DNA of 32,162 nucleotides from Methylomonas sp. (GTDB taxonomy: Bacteria; Pseudomonadota; Gammaproteobacteria; Methylococcales; Methylomonadaceae): contig JAQTYP010000002.1 in NCBI GenBank assembly GCA_028688235.1, positions 1-32,162 of the forward strand. Direction: 5' to 3'. Within the stretch, counting starts at the first letter, position 1. Each line of letters opens with the position of its first letter. Below, piece by piece: positions 20,207 to 29,759 of the stretch. Made by a program: the position numbers and the translations under genes. The notes below the pieces were generated by a model. That model was not told where the DNA came from. It saw nothing but the letters and a program-made list of their open reading frames with translations, and did no database searches.

Positions 20207-20246
20207 CAGGAGCGACGCCCTCGTCGCGACAAGTGTGTCGCTCCTG
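20207..20246. repeat. REP-like palindromic element
   Basis: CAGGAGCGAC (20207-20216)/GTCGCTCCTG (20237-20246) perfect 10-bp arms around GCCCTCGTCGCGACAAGTGT. Confidence 0.6.
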
Positions 20247-20313
20247 CTCAGGATTGCCTTTCATTTTCCGGGGTGATGCCAAGCCTTCATCAGCGTTACG
20301 CTGTTTTTTGCGT

Positions 20314-21276
20314 TCATAAACCTAATACTCTAAATTCGGTACAAGGCCGCGAACGTTGCCAGACCCTTTGGAATTCGTCGCGTAATTGCTGATTTTGTGA
20401 AGGCAAATTCGGACTCCAATGCCCCTCGAACCGGTTGCCAAGCAGGCGAAATAAATAGCCGCCCTGGTCGTTGACGACAAAAGCCGAGGAATACTGCAAA
20501 TCCTCGTCTTCGACCGGCGCTCGAATCGAGAAACGGGAAGGCAGGCGTTGCGCCAACTCCAAAACAGGATGGGTCTGGCTGCGAAGACCGGCCGGCTCTT
20601 GAATGATCAGCTCGATAACGCCATTGCTATTACGCAAAACGCATTGCTTCAGCGCCTCGACAATTTCATTTTGCCCGTACAAACCGTATTCCAAATCGCG
20701 ACTGAAGATATAAAGCTGGCGACGAGCCGCGTTTATCAGTTGCAAGGATGCCGCCAGAGTCGATTCGACCGTATCCAGCCGGACAGCCGGAACGGACGCA
20801 GGCCGCGGCTTTGGTGTCGCGCGCGCCGGCTTATTATCGACAGCTCGAAGCGCAAGCCTGATGAATTGATGAGGAATACCAGCCTCTAAAAACACCTCGC
20901 CCGCCCGTTCGAAGCCGAATCTTTCGTAAAATCCCAACGCCGCGACCTGGGCGTTTGCACTAACCGCCGTCAAACCGAGATTCCGGGCTTTTTCCAAGAG
21001 AGTACGCAGCAACGAAGCACCGACGCCTTGCCCCCGCCATTCGACCAATACCCCCATACGCCCGATCTTGCCTTCCGACGATAAACGCCCTGTACCTATC
21101 GGCCGTCCATGAACGTCGCGGGCGATAAAATGGTGACATAGCGGATCGAGCGTATCGAATTCAACTTCGGGAGAAATACCCTGTTCGGCAACGAACACCG
21201 ATTCTCTGACCGCCATTAGCGCATCGCAGTCTACGGTGTAGTTAGCCGGTTCGACGTAATAGTTTGGAATATCCAT
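20314..21276 (-). CDS. GNAT family N-acetyltransferase with C-terminal domain of unknown function
   Basis: GRPIGTGRLSSEGKIGRMGVLVEWRGQGVGASLLRTLLEKARNLGLTAVSANAQVAALGFYERFGFE; about 160-aa C-terminal extension. Confidence 0.88.
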   Translation of the reverse strand: MDIPNYYVEPANYTVDCDALMAVRESVFVAEQGISPEVEFDTLDPLCHHFIARDVHGRPIGTGRLSSEGKIGRMGVLVEWRGQGVGASLLRTLLEKARNLGLTAVSANAQVAALGFYERFGFERAGEVFLEAGIPHQFIRLALRAVDNKPARATPKPRPASVPAVRLDTVESTLAASLQLINAARRQLYIFSRDLEYGLYGQNEIVEALKQCVLRNSNGVIELIIQEPAGLRSQTHPVLELAQRLPSRFSIRAPVEDEDLQYSSAFVVNDQGGYLFRLLGNRFEGHWSPNLPSQNQQLRDEFQRVWQRSRPCTEFRVLGL

Positions 21277-21306
21277 GATGTTGATATCGAATGTATGAAA
21301 GACTAA

Positions 21307-21864
21307 TCAATCGGCGCCTTGCAATTTCTGCAAGCGTTCGGCAACGCGCTGTGCATCCAATGCTGGGTCGACATCATCGTCGATTTGCCTGACCGTTAAG
21401 TCCGGGGCTATGATGAAAGTCCAACGCTTGGCCAAATTCAGGATAGGCATCTTGACGCCGTAGCTGCCGGTGACTTTTGCGTCAGGATCCGACAGCAGCG
21501 TGAAGGTCAGTTTGTGTTTCCGATGAAACGCTCGCAAATCCTGCACATCGTCGGTGCTGATGCCGTAGACTTCAACACCTTGGCGACGAAGGACCTCAAT
21601 CGCATCGCGAAAAGCGCAAGCCTGTGTAGTACAGCCCGGCGTACCGGCTTTGGGATAGAAATACAACACCGTCCAGCCCTGACCTTGCCTGGAAGCCAGG
21701 CTAAACGTTTCATCATCGTGTGTCTGTAGCGTAAAACCCGGCGCTTGCTGCCCAATGCGTAGTTCGTTGGCCGGTACCGACGATATAAACGGCAACCACG
21801 ACAAGAACAAACCAAAGTGCTTGACGATCAGCTTTAACTTCATGGAGAACCCCTCCGCGATCAT
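21307..21864 (-). CDS. Peroxiredoxin (Bcp/AhpC-TSA) with N-terminal signal sequence
   Basis: APGFTLQTHDDETFSL...VLYFYPKAGTPGCTTQACAFRDAIEVLRRQGVEVYGIS. Confidence 0.92.
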   Translation of the reverse strand: MIAEGFSMKLKLIVKHFGLFLSWLPFISSVPANELRIGQQAPGFTLQTHDDETFSLASRQGQGWTVLYFYPKAGTPGCTTQACAFRDAIEVLRRQGVEVYGISTDDVQDLRAFHRKHKLTFTLLSDPDAKVTGSYGVKMPILNLAKRWTFIIAPDLTVRQIDDDVDPALDAQRVAERLQKLQGAD

Positions 21865-21958
21865 GGACTAACGGCAATTACGACATAAACGCAACGGCCT
21901 GTAAACATCGCTACTCCAAGTTAATGTTGCCCTGAATAATCCCTATAGCATCTATGGA

Positions 21959-23164
21959 TCAAGATGCGTCCACCAACGCAGGAAGAATCGCTTGCAACCT
22001 CAAATAAACCACCAGATAAGTGATTAAGCCTAATAGCGCGAATGCTGCACACATCAAAAACACGCCATCGTAGCCCGAAGCATCGGCAATCATAGAGGCC
22101 GCAAGATTAGGCCCGACAATCTGTCCCAGGCCCTGAGCGGAAGGAATCAAAGCAGCAAAGGTGCCGGAGTGATCGGCATTGGCGACAAAAGCCATTTGAT
22201 AAACATCTATAAAAATCCACAATAAATTGAAAGACAAGACGCTGATGCCAGTTCGAAAGGTATCCATGCCTAGACCCGGCAGGGCCACGGCAAGCGTCAT
22301 GGCAAAAATCGCGAGTAATAGCGGCCTGACAAGACCGAAGCGATTGCTAATCAATGTCGCTAACAAACAGCCCAACACGCTGCATAACGCCCCCCACACT
22401 AACAGCCGACCGATCAGTTCCCCGTCTATATTGGCTTCCAGGGCCGCCAATTCGATATAGGTCCAGTAAGCGCCGATATTGACGTAGGTCAGAAAGATCG
22501 CAAGCAGACAAAGCCATATGATAGAGGCCGGCACATGACGATGCTCGGAGAGGATATTGCCGTCGTCGAACTCCGCGTCCAGTTGTTCAGCGTCTGCACC
22601 GGCGGGAATCCACTTTAAGCCTAACAGTCCGAACAGATAACTACCTATAAAAGCATAGTAAATGCCGTTCATCGATAACCGAGGCAACACCTGCAATTCG
22701 AACGCCTGAGAAAAAGCAAAGGCAAACAGCATCAGATTGTAGGCGCGGGCAGGATTGTTCGTAGCGCCTAGATTCGCCACGGCGACCGAGGTGTAAATGC
22801 CGCTACCTATCCCTGCAAGCATACGCAGAAACAGCATAGCCTGATAATCCGTCGTTCGCGTACAGTATGCATTAGCCAATATCGCCAAAACCGCACCGAT
22901 AAAAACCAGAACACGCCGATTCGTTTTAGCCATGCCCAGCGAAGCGATTATTGCACCGACGGTCAAGCCCCCCAAATCGGCACTGGACAATCGTCCGACT
23001 TCGACTTCCGAAAAACCGAGCAAGCGCACTCTGGCGGAGCTAATCACCGGAATCGCCACTAAAACGCCGTAACCGACCAGCGTCATATAAAGCGATATCG
23101 AGATCGAACGCCAGCCATCGTAGAGGCTGGCTCTTCGTTTAAGAGGAGCATAAGAGGTCATCAA
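21959..23164 (-). CDS. MFS transporter
   Basis: About 12 hydrophobic segments; RMLAGIGSGIYTSVAVANLG and C-terminal MFS pattern. Confidence 0.85.
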   Translation of the reverse strand: MMTSYAPLKRRASLYDGWRSISISLYMTLVGYGVLVAIPVISSARVRLLGFSEVEVGRLSSADLGGLTVGAIIASLGMAKTNRRVLVFIGAVLAILANAYCTRTTDYQAMLFLRMLAGIGSGIYTSVAVANLGATNNPARAYNLMLFAFAFSQAFELQVLPRLSMNGIYYAFIGSYLFGLLGLKWIPAGADAEQLDAEFDDGNILSEHRHVPASIIWLCLLAIFLTYVNIGAYWTYIELAALEANIDGELIGRLLVWGALCSVLGCLLATLISNRFGLVRPLLLAIFAMTLAVALPGLGMDTFRTGISVLSFNLLWIFIDVYQMAFVANADHSGTFAALIPSAQGLGQIVGPNLAASMIADASGYDGVFLMCAAFALLGLITYLVVYLRLQAILPALVDAS

Positions 23165-23427
23165 AACGTATCGGCAAAAATTAGTGGCTCAGGTATCATG
23201 GTTACCGAATTATAGACAGGACAGCTCTACGCCCATCTTTGTCGGAATCGGTATTCTGTAATAAGGCAAACCCAGCTTGCAATGGAAAAGGATTTGATCA
23301 TGGCGCCATAAATAATTGCCTGGAACAGCGTAATCAGTGATGATATTCAGAGCAATCCAATTTAGACAAGCATATTCGCCAAATCGTCTATCAATTCAAT
23401 ACCTACAAATTCGAGGGTAATCAAAAT

Positions 23428-23760
23428 ATGGCCTCTGCAAAGCAAATTTCCGTTATAGCATTATTATGCCTGGTATCCAGTTCAGCTTGGTCCGGAAGAG
23501 CCGACTTTTGTAAAGTCAAAAAAATTTATGATGAAAAGGATGCCAGTGCTCCGCCTCGAATCGTTTACGAAGATTGTTCAGGAGAAGCTTATCTAGGTTC
23601 GATTGGCAAAGATGCTCTCAAGGCCAGCTGCTGGGCGGGCGCTTCCGAACTACTCGAAGGAAAATGCGCTTTATATAAAGAACCGAATAGCGATAACGCG
23701 ACCTCTGAATCGCTAGAAAACAGCGACCCACTAAGTCTGCCGGCAGAGCTATCCGAATGA
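23428..23760 (+). CDS. Exported hypothetical protein
   Basis: Signal-peptide-like N-terminus (ISVIALLCLVSSSAWSG), several Cys residues; no family recognised. Confidence 0.55.
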   Translation: MASAKQISVIALLCLVSSSAWSGRADFCKVKKIYDEKDASAPPRIVYEDCSGEAYLGSIGKDALKASCWAGASELLEGKCALYKEPNSDNATSESLENSDPLSLPAELSE

Positions 23761-23800
23761 ACAGCGCTCTGTGATGTTTCTGCCGGTAATGAGTCGCACA

Positions 23801-23836
23801 CAAAAAAAGCCCCCACCCAGGGCAAAGGTGGAGGCT
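23801..23836 (-). terminator. Terminator for a minus-strand transcript
   Basis: Minus strand AGCCTCCACC-TTTGCCCTG-GGTGGGGGCTTTTTTT. Confidence 0.75.
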
Positions 23837-23877
23837 GTTGAGTGTTTCGTCTTAACAACGAGGAGGCACAGAAAAAG

Positions 23878-24036
23878 TCAAATTCTTGCGGGTTTGGCTG
23901 AATAAATGTTGGCTATCAATGAAGCCATGCCAAGAAGAGTGGTCGATAAGATGAACTGACCGGATACGAAACTAAAAATACCTGCGGCGAAGAATAATCC
24001 CGTGATTAGGTTGCCAGTCACAGTATGAGTGTTCAT
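23878..24036 (-). CDS. Small membrane protein (52 aa)
   Basis: MNTHTVTGNLITGLFFAAGIFSFVSGQFILSTTLLGMASLIANIYSAKPARI; CAGGAG RBS before ATG 24036; the 94-aa ORF in the track begins too far upstream. Confidence 0.65.
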   Translation of the reverse strand: MNTHTVTGNLITGLFFAAGIFSFVSGQFILSTTLLGMASLIANIYSAKPARI

Positions 24037-24316
24037 CGTTAGCTCCTGTTTCGGTTGTATAGGTAAATTTTGAAGTCGATTTAACTGTAGCCCCTTATAA
24101 AGAAATAAACAATAACCAAAGAAATTCATTGTTTGTTTCTGTTTTTGAAACAGTTTAAGCATTGCACAATCAACTCAATGCTGTACGATACATAAGATAA
24201 GACTTAAAGACTCGATTTGATCTACCAATATTGTGAGACTTTAACGTTATTTTTTGGGTGAAGCCAAATCCCTGGTCTATTCAGTACTTCAAGATGGTCC
24301 AATTTCGATCAGGCAT

Positions 24317-24340
24317 AAAAAAGCCCACATAAAGTGGGCT
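24317..24340 (-). terminator. Orphan minus-strand terminator
   Basis: Minus strand AGCCCAC-TTTAT-GTGGGCTTTTTT; no convincing CDS directly upstream on that strand. Confidence 0.65.
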
Positions 24341-24554
24341 CCGTCCTGTATTTGTCTTTTATTATTGTTGGACGCCTACCATTCATCAGCATGGCAGTTT
24401 AATATCTCGCGCTTATTGTTATTGTTTTACCTGTCCAATTGAACGGGTCGCTTCCTTCCTCCTCATAGAAAGTCCAGGTTTGTAGGAGTCCTGATCCACC
24501 TTGTTTAAGGTGTGGGAATTCTAAAAGATAAATATCCTCTTGTCCAGAAAAAAT

Positions 24555-24569
24555 GCGACAATTTGTCGC
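24555..24569. promoter_or_regulatory. Palindrome GCGACA-ATT-TGTCGC, copy 3
   Basis: Core identical to copy 1, but the longer downstream flank is not conserved. Confidence 0.4.
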
Positions 24570-24575
24570 GCACTA

Positions 24576-25043
24576 TAACTCCTAACAAAGAACTGCAAAA
24601 ACAGCGCAAATCTATTCAATGCTCGCATGGAAACCGTGCGCGTTCGATCAGCGTTCAATCGCCGACGTTGCCTGATACCCGCAACAGAATTTTACGATTG
24701 GAAAAATGGCGGAGATCCGTGCGATAGACATCAAATCAAAGTCGTGCTGGGTTTTCGCTTTCTATACGGTATATACAACGTGACGCCTTTTGTGATTGGC
24801 GCCAGCCGCATGCATACGGCCAAGTTTTTCATATTGAATTTCCTGGGGGCTTTGATCTGGGCGATAGCGGTTGGCTATCTAGGATATGAATTTGGCGACA
24901 TCGCTCAATCTATTCTCAGCGAAATCAAACAATATGAAATTCACTTTCTGATCGGCCTAATCGCGATAGGCCTGCTGATATTTTGGCGTTCGACCCATAA
25001 CGCCAGACAAGAGCACAACAAAAAGAACCTGCCTGAGTCTTGA
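24576..25043 (+). pseudogene. Chimeric remnant: SRAP (YedK/HMCES-like) peptide fused in frame to a DedA-family C-terminus
   Basis: NARMETVRVRSAFNRRRCLIPATEFYDWKNGG matches the SRAP core NARxETV...F..RRCLIPAxxFYEWK; from about 24735 RFLYGIYNVTPFVIGASRMHTAKFFILNFLGALIWAIAVGYLGYEFG matches DedA C-termini. Confidence 0.7.
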
Positions 25044-25143
25044 TGTTGGAGTGTGTTTCGCGACCCGATTTTGGCAAGGATTACCGAAATTCGAACCCGG
25101 AGGAATCGAACCGGTTACAAACCGCTCGATCTTCAACCCGCAA

Positions 25144-25761
25144 TTACTTGACGGCGCGTATCAGCTTGATCATGTCGCTGCTGGCCGGATCGATATAGAT
25201 GCTGCGGAAAGGACATGCCTGGACGTTTTTGACAGTTTGCCGGTTGATGTTAGCGCCGAACAGACGGACGACTACCGGGTTCAGCAGATTCATCAATTTC
25301 GCCATAAACTTGTTGGAACTCAACACGTGTTCCAACAGCAGCAATTGACCGCCGGGTTTTAGCACCCGGTACAGCTCTTTCAAGCCTTTGCGGGGCCTGG
25401 GTACCGAGCAAAACACGAAGCTGGCGACGACGGTATCGAAGCAATTGTCGGCATAATCCAGAGACTGCACGTCCATCAAATCCAGATGCACGGCCAGTTG
25501 TTTGCGTTCTCGTTTACGCTCGGCCTGCTCCAGCATTTTCGGGCTAAAGTCGATCGCGGTCATGCGGGCGCCATCCGGATAAAACGAGAAGTTCTTCCCG
25601 GTGCCGACGCCCACTTCCAATATATGCTCGCCGCAGGCTTTAGCCCAGAGTTTCTTGCGTAAGCGGTGAAAAACAAGGCCTTCCAGAAAACCTTCCAGGC
25701 TGTCGAACCAAGGCGCCAGCCTGTCGTAGCGCTGACGGATTTTGTCGCCGCTAACAGGCAT
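25144..25761 (-). CDS. Class I SAM-dependent methyltransferase
   Basis: ILEVGVGTGKNFSFYP, MTAIDFSPKMLEQA, FDTVVASFVFCSVPRPRKGLKELYRVLKPGGQLLLLEHV. Confidence 0.92.
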   Translation of the reverse strand: MPVSGDKIRQRYDRLAPWFDSLEGFLEGLVFHRLRKKLWAKACGEHILEVGVGTGKNFSFYPDGARMTAIDFSPKMLEQAERKRERKQLAVHLDLMDVQSLDYADNCFDTVVASFVFCSVPRPRKGLKELYRVLKPGGQLLLLEHVLSSNKFMAKLMNLLNPVVVRLFGANINRQTVKNVQACPFRSIYIDPASSDMIKLIRAVK

Positions 25762-25764
25762 CGC

Positions 25765-26721
25765 TTAGATTTCCAGCTGTTGAATGCCGTCCAGAAACCA
25801 CTTGCTTTGTTTACTGTTGGCAGGTTTAGTGAAATGCCAAACCTCGCGTATCTGCTCGGTGTCGCCACCGTCTTCGCGCAATATGCAGTCGAACAATACC
25901 ACGGCTTCCAATTCACTGCCGGCCTCGCGGAGTTCCAGTAACTCCGGATTGACTTTCAACACATCGGTTTGGTTGTTGCCGCCGGACGACTTCAACTGAT
26001 CCTGAATTTCGGCAAAGACCTTGTCCGTCGTCAATCCGCGTATCGCGGCCAAATCACCTTTATCCCAGGCCGCCTGTAAATAGCGGAAGGCGCTTTCGGC
26101 TCCAGCCAGAAACGCGACTTGGTCGAAATCGGCTGGGGCAGCTATCGCTGTATTGACGCTTGACTGGCTTTGGCCGTTTTTACCGAACATCACATCGGTA
26201 TCGAAGCCGGCGGAGCTGGAAGCGGAAGGTGCTACGCTACCGTAATCGGCCCGATTATCGTTGTCGCCGTCGCTGTAACTGGAACGGCTATAAGCGGTAT
26301 CCGCTGCCGGCTGGCTTTGACGGGCTTTTGTGGCAAACAAACGGAACAGTAAATAAGCGATGCCGGCAAAAATCAGCATGTCCATGAAATTGATATGTTC
26401 GAATGCGCCACCGAAAAATAGCGAACCCAATAAACCGCCCAAGGCCAGACCGCCCAGCATGCCCATCAATCCACCACGGCTGGCCCAGCCTTGCCGGGCT
26501 GTCTGATTTTGCGCGGCCGCTTGTTGTTGACTGGCCGAACGAGCGGTCTGACCGGCCGACGATCCGGCGGGGGTCGAGCGTTGATAAGGCGCGCTGTAAC
26601 TCGGCCGGCTGCCGAAGGAACTTCCTCCGCCCAAGCGCTTGGCTTGCGCCTCTTGAATGCCGCCCATCATCAGGGTCAGCGTCAGAAAAAGCGTTGCCAG
26701 GATGCCGATTTTTATATTCAT
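25765..26721 (-). CDS. Tim44-like domain-containing membrane protein
   Basis: Signal sequence, FGSRPSYSAPYQ-type low-complexity segment, Gly-rich TM GLMGMLGGLALGGLLGSLFFGGAFE, C-terminal Tim44-like domain. Confidence 0.85.
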   Translation of the reverse strand: MNIKIGILATLFLTLTLMMGGIQEAQAKRLGGGSSFGSRPSYSAPYQRSTPAGSSAGQTARSASQQQAAAQNQTARQGWASRGGLMGMLGGLALGGLLGSLFFGGAFEHINFMDMLIFAGIAYLLFRLFATKARQSQPAADTAYSRSSYSDGDNDNRADYGSVAPSASSSAGFDTDVMFGKNGQSQSSVNTAIAAPADFDQVAFLAGAESAFRYLQAAWDKGDLAAIRGLTTDKVFAEIQDQLKSSGGNNQTDVLKVNPELLELREAGSELEAVVLFDCILREDGGDTEQIREVWHFTKPANSKQSKWFLDGIQQLEI

Positions 26722-26860
26722 GGGTGTTACCTGTTTATAAGAAAAGTAATAACTATTTTTAGGGTGCCATAGCTAATTTCAAGTAGAATAGCCTTTCGTT
26801 GCTTTCTCTACAACTACTGTCTAGCGTTTGAACGAATTCAAAAGACAATTCGAAAACTTA

Positions 26861-27253
26861 ATGGTTGCATTCCTGCGTCGATTTTTGGTGATGGTGTTGG
26901 TAGCGCTGCAATTTGCGGCGCCGCTGGTACACGCCCATGTCAACGATATAGGGCTAGCCCATGGTTTGCATATTCATGAATTCGAAGCGCTGCATCTTAA
27001 GTCCGATACCTTTCTGGTCGCTGCCTTCGAGTACGCAGACACGGCTCAATCGGCCATCGTCGGGCTTGGAGAGGCGATCAAAATCCGCCAGCCAAGTCAT
27101 GATGTGCCTCCGGTCTATTTTCGGCTGGCCGATTTGTCGTTACCCGTCCAATATGTCGTCGAGACTATCGGTTTTTCTCCGCACCAACCGTTCTCGATAG
27201 CCGAGCCCTTCTTCAATCAGCATTCCAGCCGAGCACCACCCAGCCCGATTTAA
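26861..27253 (+). CDS. Exported His-containing hypothetical protein upstream of the metal efflux operon
   Basis: FLRRFLVMVLVALQFAAPLVHAHVNDIGLAHGLHIHEFEALH; ATG 26861 preferred over the TTG at 26828. Confidence 0.6.
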   Translation: MVAFLRRFLVMVLVALQFAAPLVHAHVNDIGLAHGLHIHEFEALHLKSDTFLVAAFEYADTAQSAIVGLGEAIKIRQPSHDVPPVYFRLADLSLPVQYVVETIGFSPHQPFSIAEPFFNQHSSRAPPSPI

Positions 27254-27354
27254 TACGACTTTGGCGATACCTACATCGTCGGTCGTTTGTCATTGACGCA
27301 TACTCGCGTTGCTAACCGTTTTTTAACGGACTTACCCCCGATTTACTACTGTTT

Positions 27355-28668
27355 TTGGAGCCCAATATGACTTTATTGCGTCATATTACCAACTGCCTGC
27401 CCCTGTTATGCGGGTTGGCTAATCCTTGCTTTGCCGAAACACTGGAATTGCAGCCAGATTCGCCTCAGGTTAATGAGGCCAAAGAACTCATCGTCGAACA
27501 TATAGACCCCATAGCCGTCGATCCGCAATTGACTTTGCCTCAAGTTCTCGAGCGGACGATGGAAAAATACCCCGATCGATTGATAAACGAGGCACTGGTT
27601 CGACAAGCCGATGCCTTACAAGTACGCGGCGATAGTTGGTTTGCCGGCTCGCATGCATTGGCATTGGACTATTCGGACGATAGGGCAGGCAGCGACAAAG
27701 GGGCTAGAGAAGCCGGCGCCGCTGTGGAATTTACCGTATGGAACTGGGGGCAACGCTCTGCCGCGCAAGACGTGGCCGAACAAGCGCATGTCGCAGCCGA
27801 CAAGCAATCCAAGGCGGTCAGACTGGAGGTCGCTCGACTGCTTAGAGAAGCGTTATGGGATATGGCCTTGGCCGAAAACCGCGTACAGCTGGCACGAAAC
27901 AATTTGGCGATATCCGAGCAGTTATTGCGCAAGGTAGAACGGCGGGTGGAGCTAGGCGATCTACCTAGAGCCGATCTGTTATTGGCCGAGAGCGACAATC
28001 TGCAGAATCAAACCATTTTGACGCAGGCCGAAGCGGAGGTCATGCATACGCGCAAGAGCTACGCCAGTCTGACTCAAACCACGAGCGTTCCAGCCGACTA
28101 CCGTGAACAGCTCAGCGATATTCAAACTATCCAAGCCGATCATCCGCTACTGGAAGCCGCCAATGCCTTCGTGGCTGGAAAGCAAGCCATGATCGAATGG
28201 GCTAATACGACGGATACCGTCAACCAACCTAAGGTCATAGTCGGTGCAAAAGACACTCGCGATCAGCGCGGTAGCAGCGATATGCAAAGCGTTAATGTCG
28301 GCGTGGTGATTCCGTTCGGGCACAGCACTTACGATGCGCCGGAAATCGCCGCCGCCCATTTGGAGTTGAATCAAGCACTGGCGCAACGCGAGCACCTGCA
28401 GCGTTTACTGGAGAAGAGTTTGCACGAAGCCGAGCACTCGTTGGAAGTAAACCGCAAGGAACTGGTCATCGCACAGAAAATGAAAGAGATCGCCGAGCAA
28501 CATTTGAAAATGATGCAAATCAGTTTCGAATCCGGCGAAATCAATTTGCTCGATTTATTAAAGACTCAAGCGCGTAGCCTGGAAGCCGTACGAAATGCCC
28601 AGGAGCAGGAAGTCAAATTGCAACGTAACGTCGCGCTTTATAACCAGGCGGTTGGAGTATTGCCATGA
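27355..28668 (+). CDS. TolC-family outer membrane efflux protein (CzcC-like)
   Basis: TolC-type coiled-coil pattern; LKMMQISFESGEINLLDLLKTQARSLEA; first gene of an RND operon. Confidence 0.88.
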   Translation: MEPNMTLLRHITNCLPLLCGLANPCFAETLELQPDSPQVNEAKELIVEHIDPIAVDPQLTLPQVLERTMEKYPDRLINEALVRQADALQVRGDSWFAGSHALALDYSDDRAGSDKGAREAGAAVEFTVWNWGQRSAAQDVAEQAHVAADKQSKAVRLEVARLLREALWDMALAENRVQLARNNLAISEQLLRKVERRVELGDLPRADLLLAESDNLQNQTILTQAEAEVMHTRKSYASLTQTTSVPADYREQLSDIQTIQADHPLLEAANAFVAGKQAMIEWANTTDTVNQPKVIVGAKDTRDQRGSSDMQSVNVGVVIPFGHSTYDAPEIAAAHLELNQALAQREHLQRLLEKSLHEAEHSLEVNRKELVIAQKMKEIAEQHLKMMQISFESGEINLLDLLKTQARSLEAVRNAQEQEVKLQRNVALYNQAVGVLP

Positions 28669-29759
28669 GAAAAGTTTTATTCGGCATCCTATTGACAGGT
28701 GCGCTAAATGTTTTTGCCGAGGACATGCAAATTCGCATCAGCCCGGAACAAATCGACAATCTGGCGATAAAAGTGGGCGCAATGGCGCCCGGCCGGTACA
28801 TTCCGTTGTTGTCCGCGCCTGCGAAAGTCGTGGTGCCGGCAGATAAGGAAATCTTGCTGAGTACCCCGCAGCCGGGCTTGTTAACGCAATTGCGAGCCAA
28901 TATCGGCGATAAAGTCGAAAAGGGTCAGTTGCTCGCGCAGATTCACAGCCCGGAACTCGTCACCTTGCAACAACAGTTTTTAACGGCTAGGAGCGAATTG
29001 AATCTGGCCGGTTTCAGTCGAAGCCGCGATAAGAAGCTGTTACAGGAAGGCGTTATCGCCGAAAGGCGTTGGCAAGAAACCCAAGCGATGTATAGCAGTA
29101 AGGCGGCGATTGCCCACGAAGCCAAGCAGTTGTTGAGTATCGCAGGCATGTCGCAAGCGGAAATAGAAACGCTGGCAAAAACTCAAACACTCGACACCTT
29201 ATTGAATGTCCGCTCCCCGATCAAAGGCGTTGTTTTGGAACGTTTGGCGGCATTGGGTACTCGCTTGGATATGCAAGCCCCGCTTTATCGAATTGCGGAT
29301 TTATCCGAGTTATGGCTGGAGATCAACATTCCTCAGGAACGCTTAAACAGTTTGCATATCGGCGACAAGGTGCAAATTCCGGATTCCGATAGGCAGGCTA
29401 AAATCACGCTGCTGGGGCAAAGCGTAGACCAAAGCAATCAAACGATACTGGCGCGTGCGGTCATTCAGGGCGATGCCGGAAACCTTCGTGTCGGCCAACA
29501 ACTCAATGTCCAAATTATGCAAACCAGTCCCGAAGTCAGTTTTCGGGTGCCGAACTCTGCCGTTGCGCAAAATGCCGGACATAGCTATGTTTTCGTGCGC
29601 AATGCCGATGGCTTTGCAGTTATCGAAGTCAAAGTGGTGGGAAAAGAAAATCAAGATTCGTTGGTAACGGCAAGCGGTTTAAGCGATAACGCTCAAATCG
29701 CCGTGGAAGGCGCCGTCGCGTTAAAAGCCAACTGGCTTGGCTTGGGCGGTGACGAATAA
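28665..29759 (+). CDS. RND efflux periplasmic adaptor (CzcB/CusB-like)
   Basis: Lipoyl hairpin GLLTQLRANIGDKVEKGQLLAQIHSPEL; beta-barrel RIADLSELWLEINIPQERLNSLHIGDKVQI; ATGA overlap with the upstream gene. Confidence 0.9.
   Translation: MRKVLFGILLTGALNVFAEDMQIRISPEQIDNLAIKVGAMAPGRYIPLLSAPAKVVVPADKEILLSTPQPGLLTQLRANIGDKVEKGQLLAQIHSPELVTLQQQFLTARSELNLAGFSRSRDKKLLQEGVIAERRWQETQAMYSSKAAIAHEAKQLLSIAGMSQAEIETLAKTQTLDTLLNVRSPIKGVVLERLAALGTRLDMQAPLYRIADLSELWLEINIPQERLNSLHIGDKVQIPDSDRQAKITLLGQSVDQSNQTILARAVIQGDAGNLRVGQQLNVQIMQTSPEVSFRVPNSAVAQNAGHSYVFVRNADGFAVIEVKVVGKENQDSLVTASGLSDNAQIAVEGAVALKANWLGLGGDE

Noticed and set aside
25085-25140. tRNA-like sequence (GGAATCGAACC resembles a reverse-strand T-arm)
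   Set aside because: No complete cloverleaf, acceptor stem or D-arm could be assembled; at most a tRNA fragment or chance similarity.
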